This document shows, in pieces, positions 35,609-43,260 of a stretch of DNA of 64,000 nucleotides. This DNA comes from Aquisphaera insulae. GTDB taxonomy: Bacteria > Planctomycetota > Planctomycetia > Isosphaerales > Isosphaeraceae. The position numbers and the translations under genes were made by a program. Position 1 is the first letter of the stretch. Every line of letters starts with the position of its first letter. The notes beneath the pieces are model-generated. The model did no database searches. It had not been told where the DNA came from and saw only the letters and a list, made by a program, of their open reading frames with translations. The stretch spans positions 1 through 64,000 of the forward strand of contig NZ_JAALJH010000018.1 in the NCBI RefSeq assembly GCF_011064615.1, written 5' to 3'.

Positions 35609-37267
35609 GTGAAGGGACAGGCCGGATCTCCCCTTTCCGAGGAGCCTCAGCTCGTCATGGATCGCACCGTCCAGGCCCTCCGGGAGAGGAATGAGGAGCT
35701 GGAACGCCGGGTCGCCGAGCTGACTCGCGCCAACGAGGCGCTGGCGAGGCGTGAGGCGGAGATGCGCAGCCTGGCGGACAGCACGCCGGAGGTCCTGGCC
35801 CGCTTCGACCCGGGGCTGCGAGTCGCCTTCGTCAACGCGGCCGCGGAGGAGCTCCTGGGGCGGCCCCGCGAAGATTACCTCGGGCGGGCGATCGGCGACC
35901 TCGGGCTCCCGGACTCGGAGCGGTCGCGGTGGCAAGAGGCCCTCCGCGTGGTCTTCTCCTCGGGTCGAGCCCGGGCGATCGAGTTCGACCATGCCCCCCG
36001 CCGGGTCGTGCGTCACTATTCCGCGCGGCTGGTCCCCGAGCCCGGGCCCTCCGGGGCCGTCGAGTCCGTGCTGGCGGTCGTCCAGGACGTCACGGAGCGG
36101 AAGCGGACCGCGGAGGCCCTCCAGGATGCCGATCGTCGGAAGGACGAGTTCCTCGCCACGCTCGCCCACGAGCTGCGCAATCCGCTGGCCCCCATCCGGA
36201 CCGGGCTGCACCTCCTGGGACTCTCGCAGGATCCGGAGCTCGCGGCGCGGACCCGAGAGATGATGGCCCGCCAGCTCGCGAACATGGTCCGCCTGATCGA
36301 CGACCTCCTGGAGATCTCCCGGATCACCAGCGGGAAGGTCAAGCTCCGTCCCGAGCGGGTGTCGCTCCGTTCGGTGGCGGAGGCGGCGGTGGAGGCCAGC
36401 CGGCCGGCCATCGAGGCCGCCGGGCACTCGCTGTCGCTCGATCTGCCCGAGTCGCCCGTGACCCTCTCGGCCGACCCGACGAGGCTCTCCCAGGTCATCA
36501 CCAACCTCCTCACCAACGCGGCCAAGTACACGCCCGAGGGGGGGCAAATCGAGCTCTCGGCCCGGGGCGACGGGCGGGAGGCCGTGGTCCTCGTGAAGGA
36601 CACCGGCCTCGGCATCCCGCCGACGATGCTCGACGAGGTCTTCGCGATGTTCACCCAGGTGAACCGGACGCTCGACCGCTCCCAGGGGGGACTCGGCATC
36701 GGCCTGGCGCTGGTGAAGCGCCTGGTGGAGCTGCACGGGGGGACCGTCGTCGCGGAGAGCCAGGGCCTGGGCATGGGGAGCACCTTCACCGTCCGCCTCC
36801 CCCTGGTGGCGGAGGGTTCCACGATCGAGGCGCCGTCGCCGGCGCCGGGGGCCTTGCCGCCCGTCGACAACACGGCCCGGCGGATCCTCGTCGTGGAGGA
36901 CAACGCCGACATGGCCGAGGTCCTGGCGAAGGTGCTCCGGATTGGCGGCCATGAGATCCGGACCGCGCTCGACGGCCCGAAGGCCATCGAGCAGGCCCGC
37001 ACCTTCCGGCCCGACGTCGTCTTCCTGGACATCAGCCTCCCGGGCCTGAGCGGCTACCAGGTCGCCCGCCAGCTCCGCGAGGATTCCTCGCTCCGCGACG
37101 TCCTGATCGTCGCGCTGACCGGCGGCGGCCTCGACGAGGACAAGCGGCAGGCGAAGCGGGCCGGGATCGATCTCCACCTCACCAAGCCCGTCGACTTCCA
37201 CCAGATCGAGGAGGCCTTCCAGCGGCTCCCTCGCCCGGCCGGGCCACGCAAGGAGACGAAGCGTTGA
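35609..37267 (+). CDS. Hybrid sensor histidine kinase with PAS and C-terminal receiver
   Basis: A 552-residue soluble signalling protein. Order: coiled-coil (about 15-50), PAS domain (about 50-165, ending VLAVVQDVTERKR), HisKA with the H-box LATLAHELRNPLAP (His187), HATPase_c with N-box LITNLLTNAAKYTP (about 300), G1 DTGLGIPP and G2 GGLGIGLALVK, then a receiver domain (429-545) with the acceptor Asp474 in VVFLDISLPG and Lys near 528. No transmembrane helix is present, so it senses a cytoplasmic signal. No partner regulator is adjacent. GTG at 35609 follows GGAG; an ATG at 35657 is an alternative. Confidence 0.9.
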   Translation: MKGQAGSPLSEEPQLVMDRTVQALRERNEELERRVAELTRANEALARREAEMRSLADSTPEVLARFDPGLRVAFVNAAAEELLGRPREDYLGRAIGDLGLPDSERSRWQEALRVVFSSGRARAIEFDHAPRRVVRHYSARLVPEPGPSGAVESVLAVVQDVTERKRTAEALQDADRRKDEFLATLAHELRNPLAPIRTGLHLLGLSQDPELAARTREMMARQLANMVRLIDDLLEISRITSGKVKLRPERVSLRSVAEAAVEASRPAIEAAGHSLSLDLPESPVTLSADPTRLSQVITNLLTNAAKYTPEGGQIELSARGDGREAVVLVKDTGLGIPPTMLDEVFAMFTQVNRTLDRSQGGLGIGLALVKRLVELHGGTVVAESQGLGMGSTFTVRLPLVAEGSTIEAPSPAPGALPPVDNTARRILVVEDNADMAEVLAKVLRIGGHEIRTALDGPKAIEQARTFRPDVVFLDISLPGLSGYQVARQLREDSSLRDVLIVALTGGGLDEDKRQAKRAGIDLHLTKPVDFHQIEEAFQRLPRPAGPRKETKR

Positions 37268-37479
37268 GACCGGTTGGCGGCGAATGCTCCGAGGCAGGCT
37301 CGTGGAGGAGCTCGCTCCGTCCGACGATCGGGCGGGCCGTGAGGCAAGCTCTCCCGTCGGGACCTTTCCCGGCCGCGTGCCCGATCCGTGTATGATGGGC
37401 CGACGATCCGGGCGTTCGCTGCGATCGAGCCCGCGGATCGATATACTTCGCATCAAGATATTGGAAATTCGAGGTTCCC

Positions 37480-38295
37480 ATGATCGCGAACATGGTCTTC
37501 GCCGCGTCCGTCGCCTCGCTTTCCCTCGGGCCGCCTGATCGCAGGGAGCCGCCGAGCAAGGAGGATCTCGCCGCGATCACCGCGCGGGGCCGCGACCTCG
37601 CCGGCTACGACGCCGCGGCGTGGCATGCGTCGGATGCCCTCGAGAAGGCGCATCCTCGGGAGGGGAGCGTGGCGCGCTACATCGCCCGCAAGTCCGATAA
37701 GGGCTGGACCGTCGCCTTCGGCAGGCTCGACGGCCAGGGCAAGACATTCCTGATCGCCTATGAGGCAAAGCCCGGCGCGAAGCCCGACGAGTTCACCGTG
37801 GAGGAGCATCTCCCGGCGGTCCGGGAAACCGGCTATTACCGATCGGCGAGCAAGGCCATCGACACGGCGCTCGCGGATCTCGCCGCGCACTTCGATCCGC
37901 CGCGGCGTGCCTACAACGTCGCCGTCCTCCCCGCCGATCAGGGCCGATGGTGGGTCTATGTCTTCCCCGCGCCGACCGAGGAAGGTGTCTGGCCGCTCGG
38001 CGGCGATTTCCGATTCCGGTTGTCGGCCGACGGCACGAAGGTCGAGGCGACCCGCCAGCTCCACAAGTCGATCATCGAGGTTCGACCGCCGGCGGACGGG
38101 AAGAACCAACAAGTCGGCGGAGTTCATTCACACGTCCTCGACAGCGTCCCCGAGGATACCGACGTCTATCACGTCCTGAGCCGCAAGCCGAGCGTACCGG
38201 AGATCGTGATCACGCCCGCGTTCCAGTACAGCATCGATCGCGATGGCTCGATCCACTATGTCGGAAAGACCGACGACCTTCGGAAGCGGCCGTAA
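37480..38295 (+). CDS. Conserved secreted protein of unknown function
   Basis: A 271-residue protein that I do not recognise. A short hydrophobic leader (1-17) suggests export. The sequence holds a regular beta/alpha pattern, with a conserved-looking block HSHVLDSVPEDTDVYHVLSR (about 215-235) followed by PEIVITPAFQYSIDRDGSIH. The HxH and DTD residues resemble a metal site but do not match the JAMM consensus spacing exactly. ATG at 37480 has CGAGGT upstream. Neighbours on both sides are unrelated. Confidence 0.7.
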   Translation: MIANMVFAASVASLSLGPPDRREPPSKEDLAAITARGRDLAGYDAAAWHASDALEKAHPREGSVARYIARKSDKGWTVAFGRLDGQGKTFLIAYEAKPGAKPDEFTVEEHLPAVRETGYYRSASKAIDTALADLAAHFDPPRRAYNVAVLPADQGRWWVYVFPAPTEEGVWPLGGDFRFRLSADGTKVEATRQLHKSIIEVRPPADGKNQQVGGVHSHVLDSVPEDTDVYHVLSRKPSVPEIVITPAFQYSIDRDGSIHYVGKTDDLRKRP

Positions 38296-38419
38296 TGTCG
38301 CCGGCGGTCCGGCGGCCGAGAGGATGTTGATTCCGTTCCGGATCTCGGATAGCGATTGGAGGGCGGGCTGCCGGCATGCTGAGTCCGCGGGCCCATCGCG
38401 AGGTGAATAGCGGCTCGCG

Positions 38420-39457
38420 TCACGACAGCTCGCTCGTCAACCGTCGGTCGAGATCATCGACTACCGTGCGCGAGACCTCGAGGGCCCGCCGGAACATGGC
38501 TTCGACCATTGCGACGTCGGCCAGGTATTCGACCTGGCTTATATGTCCAGCCCGCCCGAAGGAGACGCTGGCACTCCGATCTGCCTGTCGGTCCTTCGTC
38601 GCGATGGCGGAGAACCTCTCGACAAGCTCGGGGAACGCGAAGGTCCCATCGGGGACCTGCACGCTTCGGAGTGCCTGCCCCATTCGGCGATACTCGAGGT
38701 GAGCTCCCCCGCTCGCGGAGATCTCCAACTTCCATGATCCCCCGAATCCGAGGCGAAGGCTGTTCACCGGCCCCCGGTTCTCCTCGAGGAATCGCAGGCC
38801 CTCCTCGTCGTTGGTGGCGAGCCAGTAATCGCGGTGACCCATGTCCGCCACGAGGACGTGCCCCCACAGGTGGAAGCTGTAGCTCTGGTCGCTTCCGTAG
38901 GCGTAGGGCCCGTCGATCCAGACCGGCGTCACCGAGTTCCGCATCCCGAAGAACTTCGTGCTCAGGGCGTCGTCCGTCATGCGGTGGAGCGATCCGAACA
39001 CCAACTCCTGGAGGACGTAGGTGATGAGCAGGCGAGAGAGCGACACGGAGACGAGCTCTTCGGCCTCGGAGTAGACGCCGAACCGGTCCGGCTTCTGAGA
39101 GTAGCTCCAGACGGGCGGGTCCTCGCCGGAGGGAAGGGTGCGGCACTGCCAGACCTGTTGACTCTCCTCGAGGAAGACCACCTTGCCGGATTCGTCGTGG
39201 GTCAGGCCGTCGGGGCCGTTGAGCCAGTCCTGGTTCGGGTAGAAACCGAGGAATCCGCCGTTCGACCGATCGTAGCGGCCGGCGAACTCGTAGAGGCGTC
39301 GCAGGGGCATCGGAACCCGGAGATCGTCGGGCACCGACGCGAGCTCCCCGAGGGCCGGCCGGGCCGGCCGGAGCCAGTACTCGATGAACTCGCAGAGGGC
39401 ATCCATTCGCCCCGCCGCGGATCTTGCCTCCATCAGCCTCGGCCGGTAGGCGCTCAT
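38420..39457 (-). CDS. Unknown protein, SMI1/KNR4-like, last gene of an accessory operon
   Basis: A 345-residue cytoplasmic protein. Segments such as PMPLRRLYEFAGRYDRSNGG, WLNGPDGLTHDESGKVVFLE, VWSYSQKPDRFGVYSEAEEL and YWLATNDEEGLRFLEENRGP resemble the SUKH (SMI1/KNR4) fold seen in immunity proteins against toxins. The similarity is by pattern only. The gene starts 45 bp after the DUF4276-like gene ends on the same strand. It may be the immunity or accessory component of that module, or merely a bystander. Confidence 0.55.
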   Translation of the reverse strand: MSAYRPRLMEARSAAGRMDALCEFIEYWLRPARPALGELASVPDDLRVPMPLRRLYEFAGRYDRSNGGFLGFYPNQDWLNGPDGLTHDESGKVVFLEESQQVWQCRTLPSGEDPPVWSYSQKPDRFGVYSEAEELVSVSLSRLLITYVLQELVFGSLHRMTDDALSTKFFGMRNSVTPVWIDGPYAYGSDQSYSFHLWGHVLVADMGHRDYWLATNDEEGLRFLEENRGPVNSLRLGFGGSWKLEISASGGAHLEYRRMGQALRSVQVPDGTFAFPELVERFSAIATKDRQADRSASVSFGRAGHISQVEYLADVAMVEAMFRRALEVSRTVVDDLDRRLTSELS

Positions 39458-39502
39458 GGTCGACCCTGGAGTCCTCGCTTGAACGGAGCCGAGTCCGAAT
39501 CG

Positions 39503-40209
39503 TCAGTGAAGTCTCGCGTCGCGGATCTGGCGGTCGAGCCAGGCAGTGAAGGTCTTGAAGCGTGGACATCGGACTGCGACCTTCTCGGGATCGATCATTG
39601 CCAGCAATTTGCTGGCATGCTTGATCTTGGAGTTGTTCTTCTCTGTATATGCCTTCTTGATGGTATCCTTCGTCGCTTCGGCCAGCTTTGCGTAGAGATC
39701 TTGCTTCGGCTCCTCCTCCAGATTCTGACGCTGAGGGAGTTTGCCAGGGCGGAAGCCCTGTTTGTAGAACTCCGACAGGGCGGCCGGATCGGCCACGATC
39801 CAGGTTTCCATGCAGGTGACCATGAGATGGATGTTTTCAACGTCGATGCCCTTCAGGTCCCAACGATCTCTCTTGAAGAGATGGTCGCGGCGATCCTCGG
39901 CGTTGCGTCGCTCTCGACGCTCGATCTCATCGGACGGCTCCGAATCGGCCGAGGTGTGCTCGGCGGGCAAGAGGGCTTCCGAATCCACGAGCAAGATGAT
40001 CAGGGTCGACCCGTCTCCCTTGTACACAGCGTCTTTGAATGCTCTGTAGGCGCTCTCTCGGCCGCCGCAGGGCACGAGCCTCCATTTGAGTCGGCAAACA
40101 CGAGCGGCTTCCTTCTGCCTTCGGAGTAGGCGATCGAAACCAATTCGCAGCTCTGCCTTCTGCTGGCAGAGTCACCCCCACCTTCCAAGTAGATGACGAT
40201 GGATGTCAC
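39503..40209 (-). pseudogene. DUF4276 (TOPRIM-like) protein, frameshifted
   Basis: The GTG at 40209 overlaps the ATPase stop by 4 bp (GTGA) and starts MTSIVIYLEGGGDSAS, a typical DUF4276 N-terminus with the TOPRIM-like EGGGDS element. That frame then diverges; the family continues in another frame as QKAELRIGFDRLLRRQKEAA, then WRLVPCGGRESAYRAFKDAV, STLIILLVDSEALL and AALSEFYKQGFRPGKLP down to 39503. The join is at about 40165, with a TGA in the second frame just upstream (about 40172). No obvious slippery heptamer is visible. So it is a broken gene, a programmed frameshift, or a sequencing error. Both TOPRIM-type elements, Glu near the start and LLVDSE, are otherwise preserved. Confidence 0.7.
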
Positions 40210-41396
40210 GGATTCCCCCCGAGCTCACCGATCCTCCAGAGCTCGCCGAGACGGTACTTCTCGAGCCAGGAGGCGAGCGATTCGGGATCGACCCTCTCGA
40301 GAACCGTGCCGTTTCGGTACTCGCACGTGAGGACAGCTTGGGGTTGGTCCGACAGACCGGAGATGAGTTCGTCGGAGTGGGTCGTGACGATCAGTTGCGT
40401 GCGTTCCGAGGCTTCCATGAAGAGGTCAGCCAGGATCGAAACCGCGTCGGGGTGGAGACCTAGCTCCGGCTCCTCGATACAGGTTAGCGGAGGTGGTGAT
40501 GGGTCGAGAAGCAAGGCCAGGATGGCCATGAATCGGATCGTCCCGTCGGATAGCCGCGTCGCGGGGATGGGGGCTTTGAGTCCCTTCTCGTGAAGGTAGA
40601 ACTGGACGGTCCCTCCCTGGACTCGCGTCGAGAAGTGGGCATACCGAGGCATGAAGAGAGCGAGCAGGCGATTGAATTCCGCCCCCGCGTTGCTGTGCTC
40701 GATCTCGTTCAGGAGCAGACCAAGATTGCGAGAATCGGCCAGGAGAGGGCTTGAAGGTAGATCGGCGGGCTGAGGCTGTCGCAGGGAGACATGACGTCCG
40801 ATGCTCCATTCCCTGAAGATCTGGATGAGCCTGTACTGTTCGCCTAGCCAGGTCACTTCGGGATAGGATTCAGGATCCTTTCGTTGCGAGAGGACCGATT
40901 CATCCGGCTTGAGGTCCTCTCGCCTGAGAGCGCGTCTCTCTTGCTTTCCTTCGGTCGTACGAACATTCAGCGCCGGCCGTCCCTCCTGATAGCGGTAATA
41001 GAAGAAGACGTCGACTTGATTGTCATAGCGTGGGTTTGGCTCCTCGATGGCCTCATTGAGGATTTCGGTCCTCGCTCCGCTGGCCGCGAAAGAAAGCTGA
41101 TGTCTGAGGTCGGAAATAAAACGATCAGTGTGAATGACGACATCGATCTCGGCCGACTGAGGCGTCGGGTCTCCCTTCCAGAGCCATTCACGCGGGCCTC
41201 CCCCATCCCGGATCGCGTTCGCGAACGCCGTGGGGGCAGCGTGCAGCAGCTCGATTGCCTCGATCAGGTTCGATTTTCCCCCTCCATTCGGTCCGATGAT
41301 CACGTTGAGCGGCTCCAGGTCGATGGGTGCCGATCCTGGGGGAAAGGACAGGAAGCCATCCAGGCGAATCGACTTGAGGAATCCGTGACGGGGCAT
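40206..41396 (-). CDS. AAA/OLD-type ATPase (AAA_15/21)
   Basis: A 396-residue soluble ATPase. Walker A is GPNGGGKSN (35-43), the ABC-like signature is LSDGTIRFMAILALLL, Walker B is LTCIEEPELGLHPDAV, and a switch His follows in LIVTTHSDELISGL. The central 200 residues are a variable insertion, as in OLD/AAA_15 proteins. The ATG at 41396 starts the classic HGFLKSIRLDGFLSF opening. It overlaps the DUF4276 gene by 4 bp, so both are co-translated. In OLD and PARIS-like defence systems such ATPases pair with TOPRIM partners; assignment of defence function here is inference. Confidence 0.85.
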   Translation of the reverse strand: MPRHGFLKSIRLDGFLSFPPGSAPIDLEPLNVIIGPNGGGKSNLIEAIELLHAAPTAFANAIRDGGGPREWLWKGDPTPQSAEIDVVIHTDRFISDLRHQLSFAASGARTEILNEAIEEPNPRYDNQVDVFFYYRYQEGRPALNVRTTEGKQERRALRREDLKPDESVLSQRKDPESYPEVTWLGEQYRLIQIFREWSIGRHVSLRQPQPADLPSSPLLADSRNLGLLLNEIEHSNAGAEFNRLLALFMPRYAHFSTRVQGGTVQFYLHEKGLKAPIPATRLSDGTIRFMAILALLLDPSPPPLTCIEEPELGLHPDAVSILADLFMEASERTQLIVTTHSDELISGLSDQPQAVLTCEYRNGTVLERVDPESLASWLEKYRLGELWRIGELGGNP

Positions 41397-41461
41397 CGTC
41401 GTTGCCTCCGAAGTTTGAGCAACCGCTTCGGCACCATCTTACGGCATGCGATCGATGGGAT

Positions 41462-42262
41462 TCAAAGGGAGCCATCACGACTCGATGACTCCCCGGTCTT
41501 CATCCTGATCCTCACCAGCAGGTCATCCAGCGCAGCCCTGGACGTCGGCCCCTCGGGCAGCCGGCTCGCCTTATGGGCCGACTCCAGGTCGCCGCGAAGC
41601 CGCTCGTACTCCGAACGATGAAATTCGACGTCCGAATCCTCGAGGGTCGCCCGCTCCGGACCGGCGAGCTTCCGTGCGATCAGGTCGCCGACATGCCCCA
41701 ATCTTGCCTCGTCCGCGAGCCGAACCAGGTTCGCCTCCACCTCGCCGGTCCGCATCAGGTGGATTCCCGTCAGGAGGACGCGGTACACGTAGAGCAGCGG
41801 CTTCACGCGTCGGGGCCGCTCCCCGTCGAAGAGCCTCCACTGGGTCTCGGCGAAGCCGAAGTAATGATGGCTGTGATGCCGCGTGATGCAGCCCGCGGCG
41901 ATGGCCTTCAGCTCCTCGTGCTCCGGAGTCGCGACGACGACCAGGGGCGAGAAGACCTGCTCCAGGACATAGCCGTTCTTCTTCAGCAGGAGCCGGAAGA
42001 ACTTGAGGGCGTCGTGCGTGACCATGTCGAGCTCGAAGCCCTGTTCCACCCGCTCGATCTCGACGGTCTCTCGTCCCGGGTCGAGCCCGATGACGTCGCG
42101 GAGCGGCAGCAGGTGACAGCCCCGGAGGTCGTAGTCCGAGTCGGGCGATGGGAAACCGTAGAGATGCGCCCCGCTGACCGTCGCGAAGAGGAGCGGGAAT
42201 GGATGGCCCTCGGCCGCTTCCCGCAGCCGGCGCATCGCATCGGGAGTCACGATGTCGTTCAC
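41462..42262 (-). CDS. RlaP-type nucleotidyltransferase (second copy)
   Basis: A 266-residue protein of the DNA polymerase-beta-like nucleotidyltransferase superfamily, RlaP branch. The active site is LLFATVSGAHLYGFPSPDSD followed by YDLRG (G-x-x-x-G-x-x-x-x-D-S-D-x-D). It includes ELDMVTHDALKFFRLLLKKN, a helical tail and a His-rich region HHSHHYFGFAETQWRLF. The start is GTG at 42262, overlapping the previous gene's TGA (42261-42259) in a GTGA junction. RlaP proteins were named for association with RNA ligases; the reaction and substrate are unproven. It forms a pair with the upstream paralogue. Confidence 0.8.
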   Translation of the reverse strand: MNDIVTPDAMRRLREAAEGHPFPLLFATVSGAHLYGFPSPDSDYDLRGCHLLPLRDVIGLDPGRETVEIERVEQGFELDMVTHDALKFFRLLLKKNGYVLEQVFSPLVVVATPEHEELKAIAAGCITRHHSHHYFGFAETQWRLFDGERPRRVKPLLYVYRVLLTGIHLMRTGEVEANLVRLADEARLGHVGDLIARKLAGPERATLEDSDVEFHRSEYERLRGDLESAHKASRLPEGPTSRAALDDLLVRIRMKTGESSSRDGSL

Positions 42263-43161
42263 AGGATGTCCCTCACGCGCTCCAACTCGGCCCGGATGGC
42301 CCGCAGGGCACTCACGGCCCGGTCGGGGTCCTCTACGCATCCTTCGAGGCGACCGTAATGCTCCTCCAGGCAATCCAGCAGCAAGCGGCGGATCCTCGGC
42401 TCGTCGGGCGTCGCCGGCAGGGTGCTCGCGGCGTACGCACGCTCGAGCTGCGATTCCTTCTCCGCGCACCAGACCCGGAGGCGTTCCTCGGTCCACTCGC
42501 CCCGGCGGATGGCCTTGAGCGGCTCGTTGTTCCGCTGGAGGTCGATGTCGTGCTCGGTCAGGATCATCTCGACCTCGCCGAGCAGGCGGACGACGTGATA
42601 GGCGAACTTGACATCGTAGCCGTGCTCCCGCACGAGCTCCGCGCGACGGCCCTGGGGCGCCTTGATCGCGATCTTGTGCAACTGAGAATAGGCATACCCC
42701 TTGAACTTCGGCCACGCTCCGCGGTGCAGGAAGATCCGGCGGTTCTCGCGGACGAGGTTGCCGACCCGCGTGCTGTGCAGGACGCAGTTGACGGGCGTGA
42801 ACAGGCTGTCCAGGATGTTCGGGTTGTTCTCCATCGCCAGGTTGAAGAACTTGACGATCCCGTAAATCGTCACGTCATAGACCCTGCCGCGGCCACCGAG
42901 GGCATCGTCGTCGCGGATGTGGTGCTGCTGGAACTGCTCGAACCGCGGGCCCGGCGTGCCGAAGCCCTCGACCTCCCCGCGAAGGTGCGGGAAGACGTCG
43001 TCCCTGGGCGGGATCGCCCAGCCGTAGACGTCCAGGTCGCTCGTGTCGGACGAGACGCCGTAGGCGACGGACCCCATGATCGTCTCGTACTGGACGTTCC
43101 CCGGCAGCCATCGCGGCGGCTTCGCGAGCCCCCGGTCGGTCAGGCGTTGCAGCGTGCTCAT
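42259..43161 (-). CDS. RlaP-type nucleotidyltransferase (first copy)
   Basis: A 300-residue protein with the same fold: YETIMGSVAYGVSSDTSDLD then VYGWAIPP is the G-S-x-x-x-G ... SDxD active site. Other family blocks are YDVTIYGIVKFFNLAMENNP and NILDSLFTPVNCVLH, then KFKGYAYSQLHKI and HGYDVKFAYHVVRLLGEVEM. ATG at 43161 has GGAGGT 8 bp upstream, while the upstream frame extension to 43233 is not needed. It is the first gene of a five-gene minus-strand run, 99 bp downstream of the sulfatase-like gene. Confidence 0.8.
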   Translation of the reverse strand: MSTLQRLTDRGLAKPPRWLPGNVQYETIMGSVAYGVSSDTSDLDVYGWAIPPRDDVFPHLRGEVEGFGTPGPRFEQFQQHHIRDDDALGGRGRVYDVTIYGIVKFFNLAMENNPNILDSLFTPVNCVLHSTRVGNLVRENRRIFLHRGAWPKFKGYAYSQLHKIAIKAPQGRRAELVREHGYDVKFAYHVVRLLGEVEMILTEHDIDLQRNNEPLKAIRRGEWTEERLRVWCAEKESQLERAYAASTLPATPDEPRIRRLLLDCLEEHYGRLEGCVEDPDRAVSALRAIRAELERVRDIL

Positions 43162-43260
43162 GGGCGAAGACCTCCGCGCTTCTGGACATCCTCTCCTTGC
43201 AGAGGATCGGCGGCACGCTCCGGTTCGCGGCACGTCGCGAGCGGCCCGCGCCGGCGGTCG

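Noticed and set aside
37480-38295. JAMM/MPN metalloprotease
   Set aside because: The HSHVLDSVPEDTDV block looks similar, but its spacing does not match the HxH-x7-S-x2-D motif and the conserved serine is replaced by Asp.
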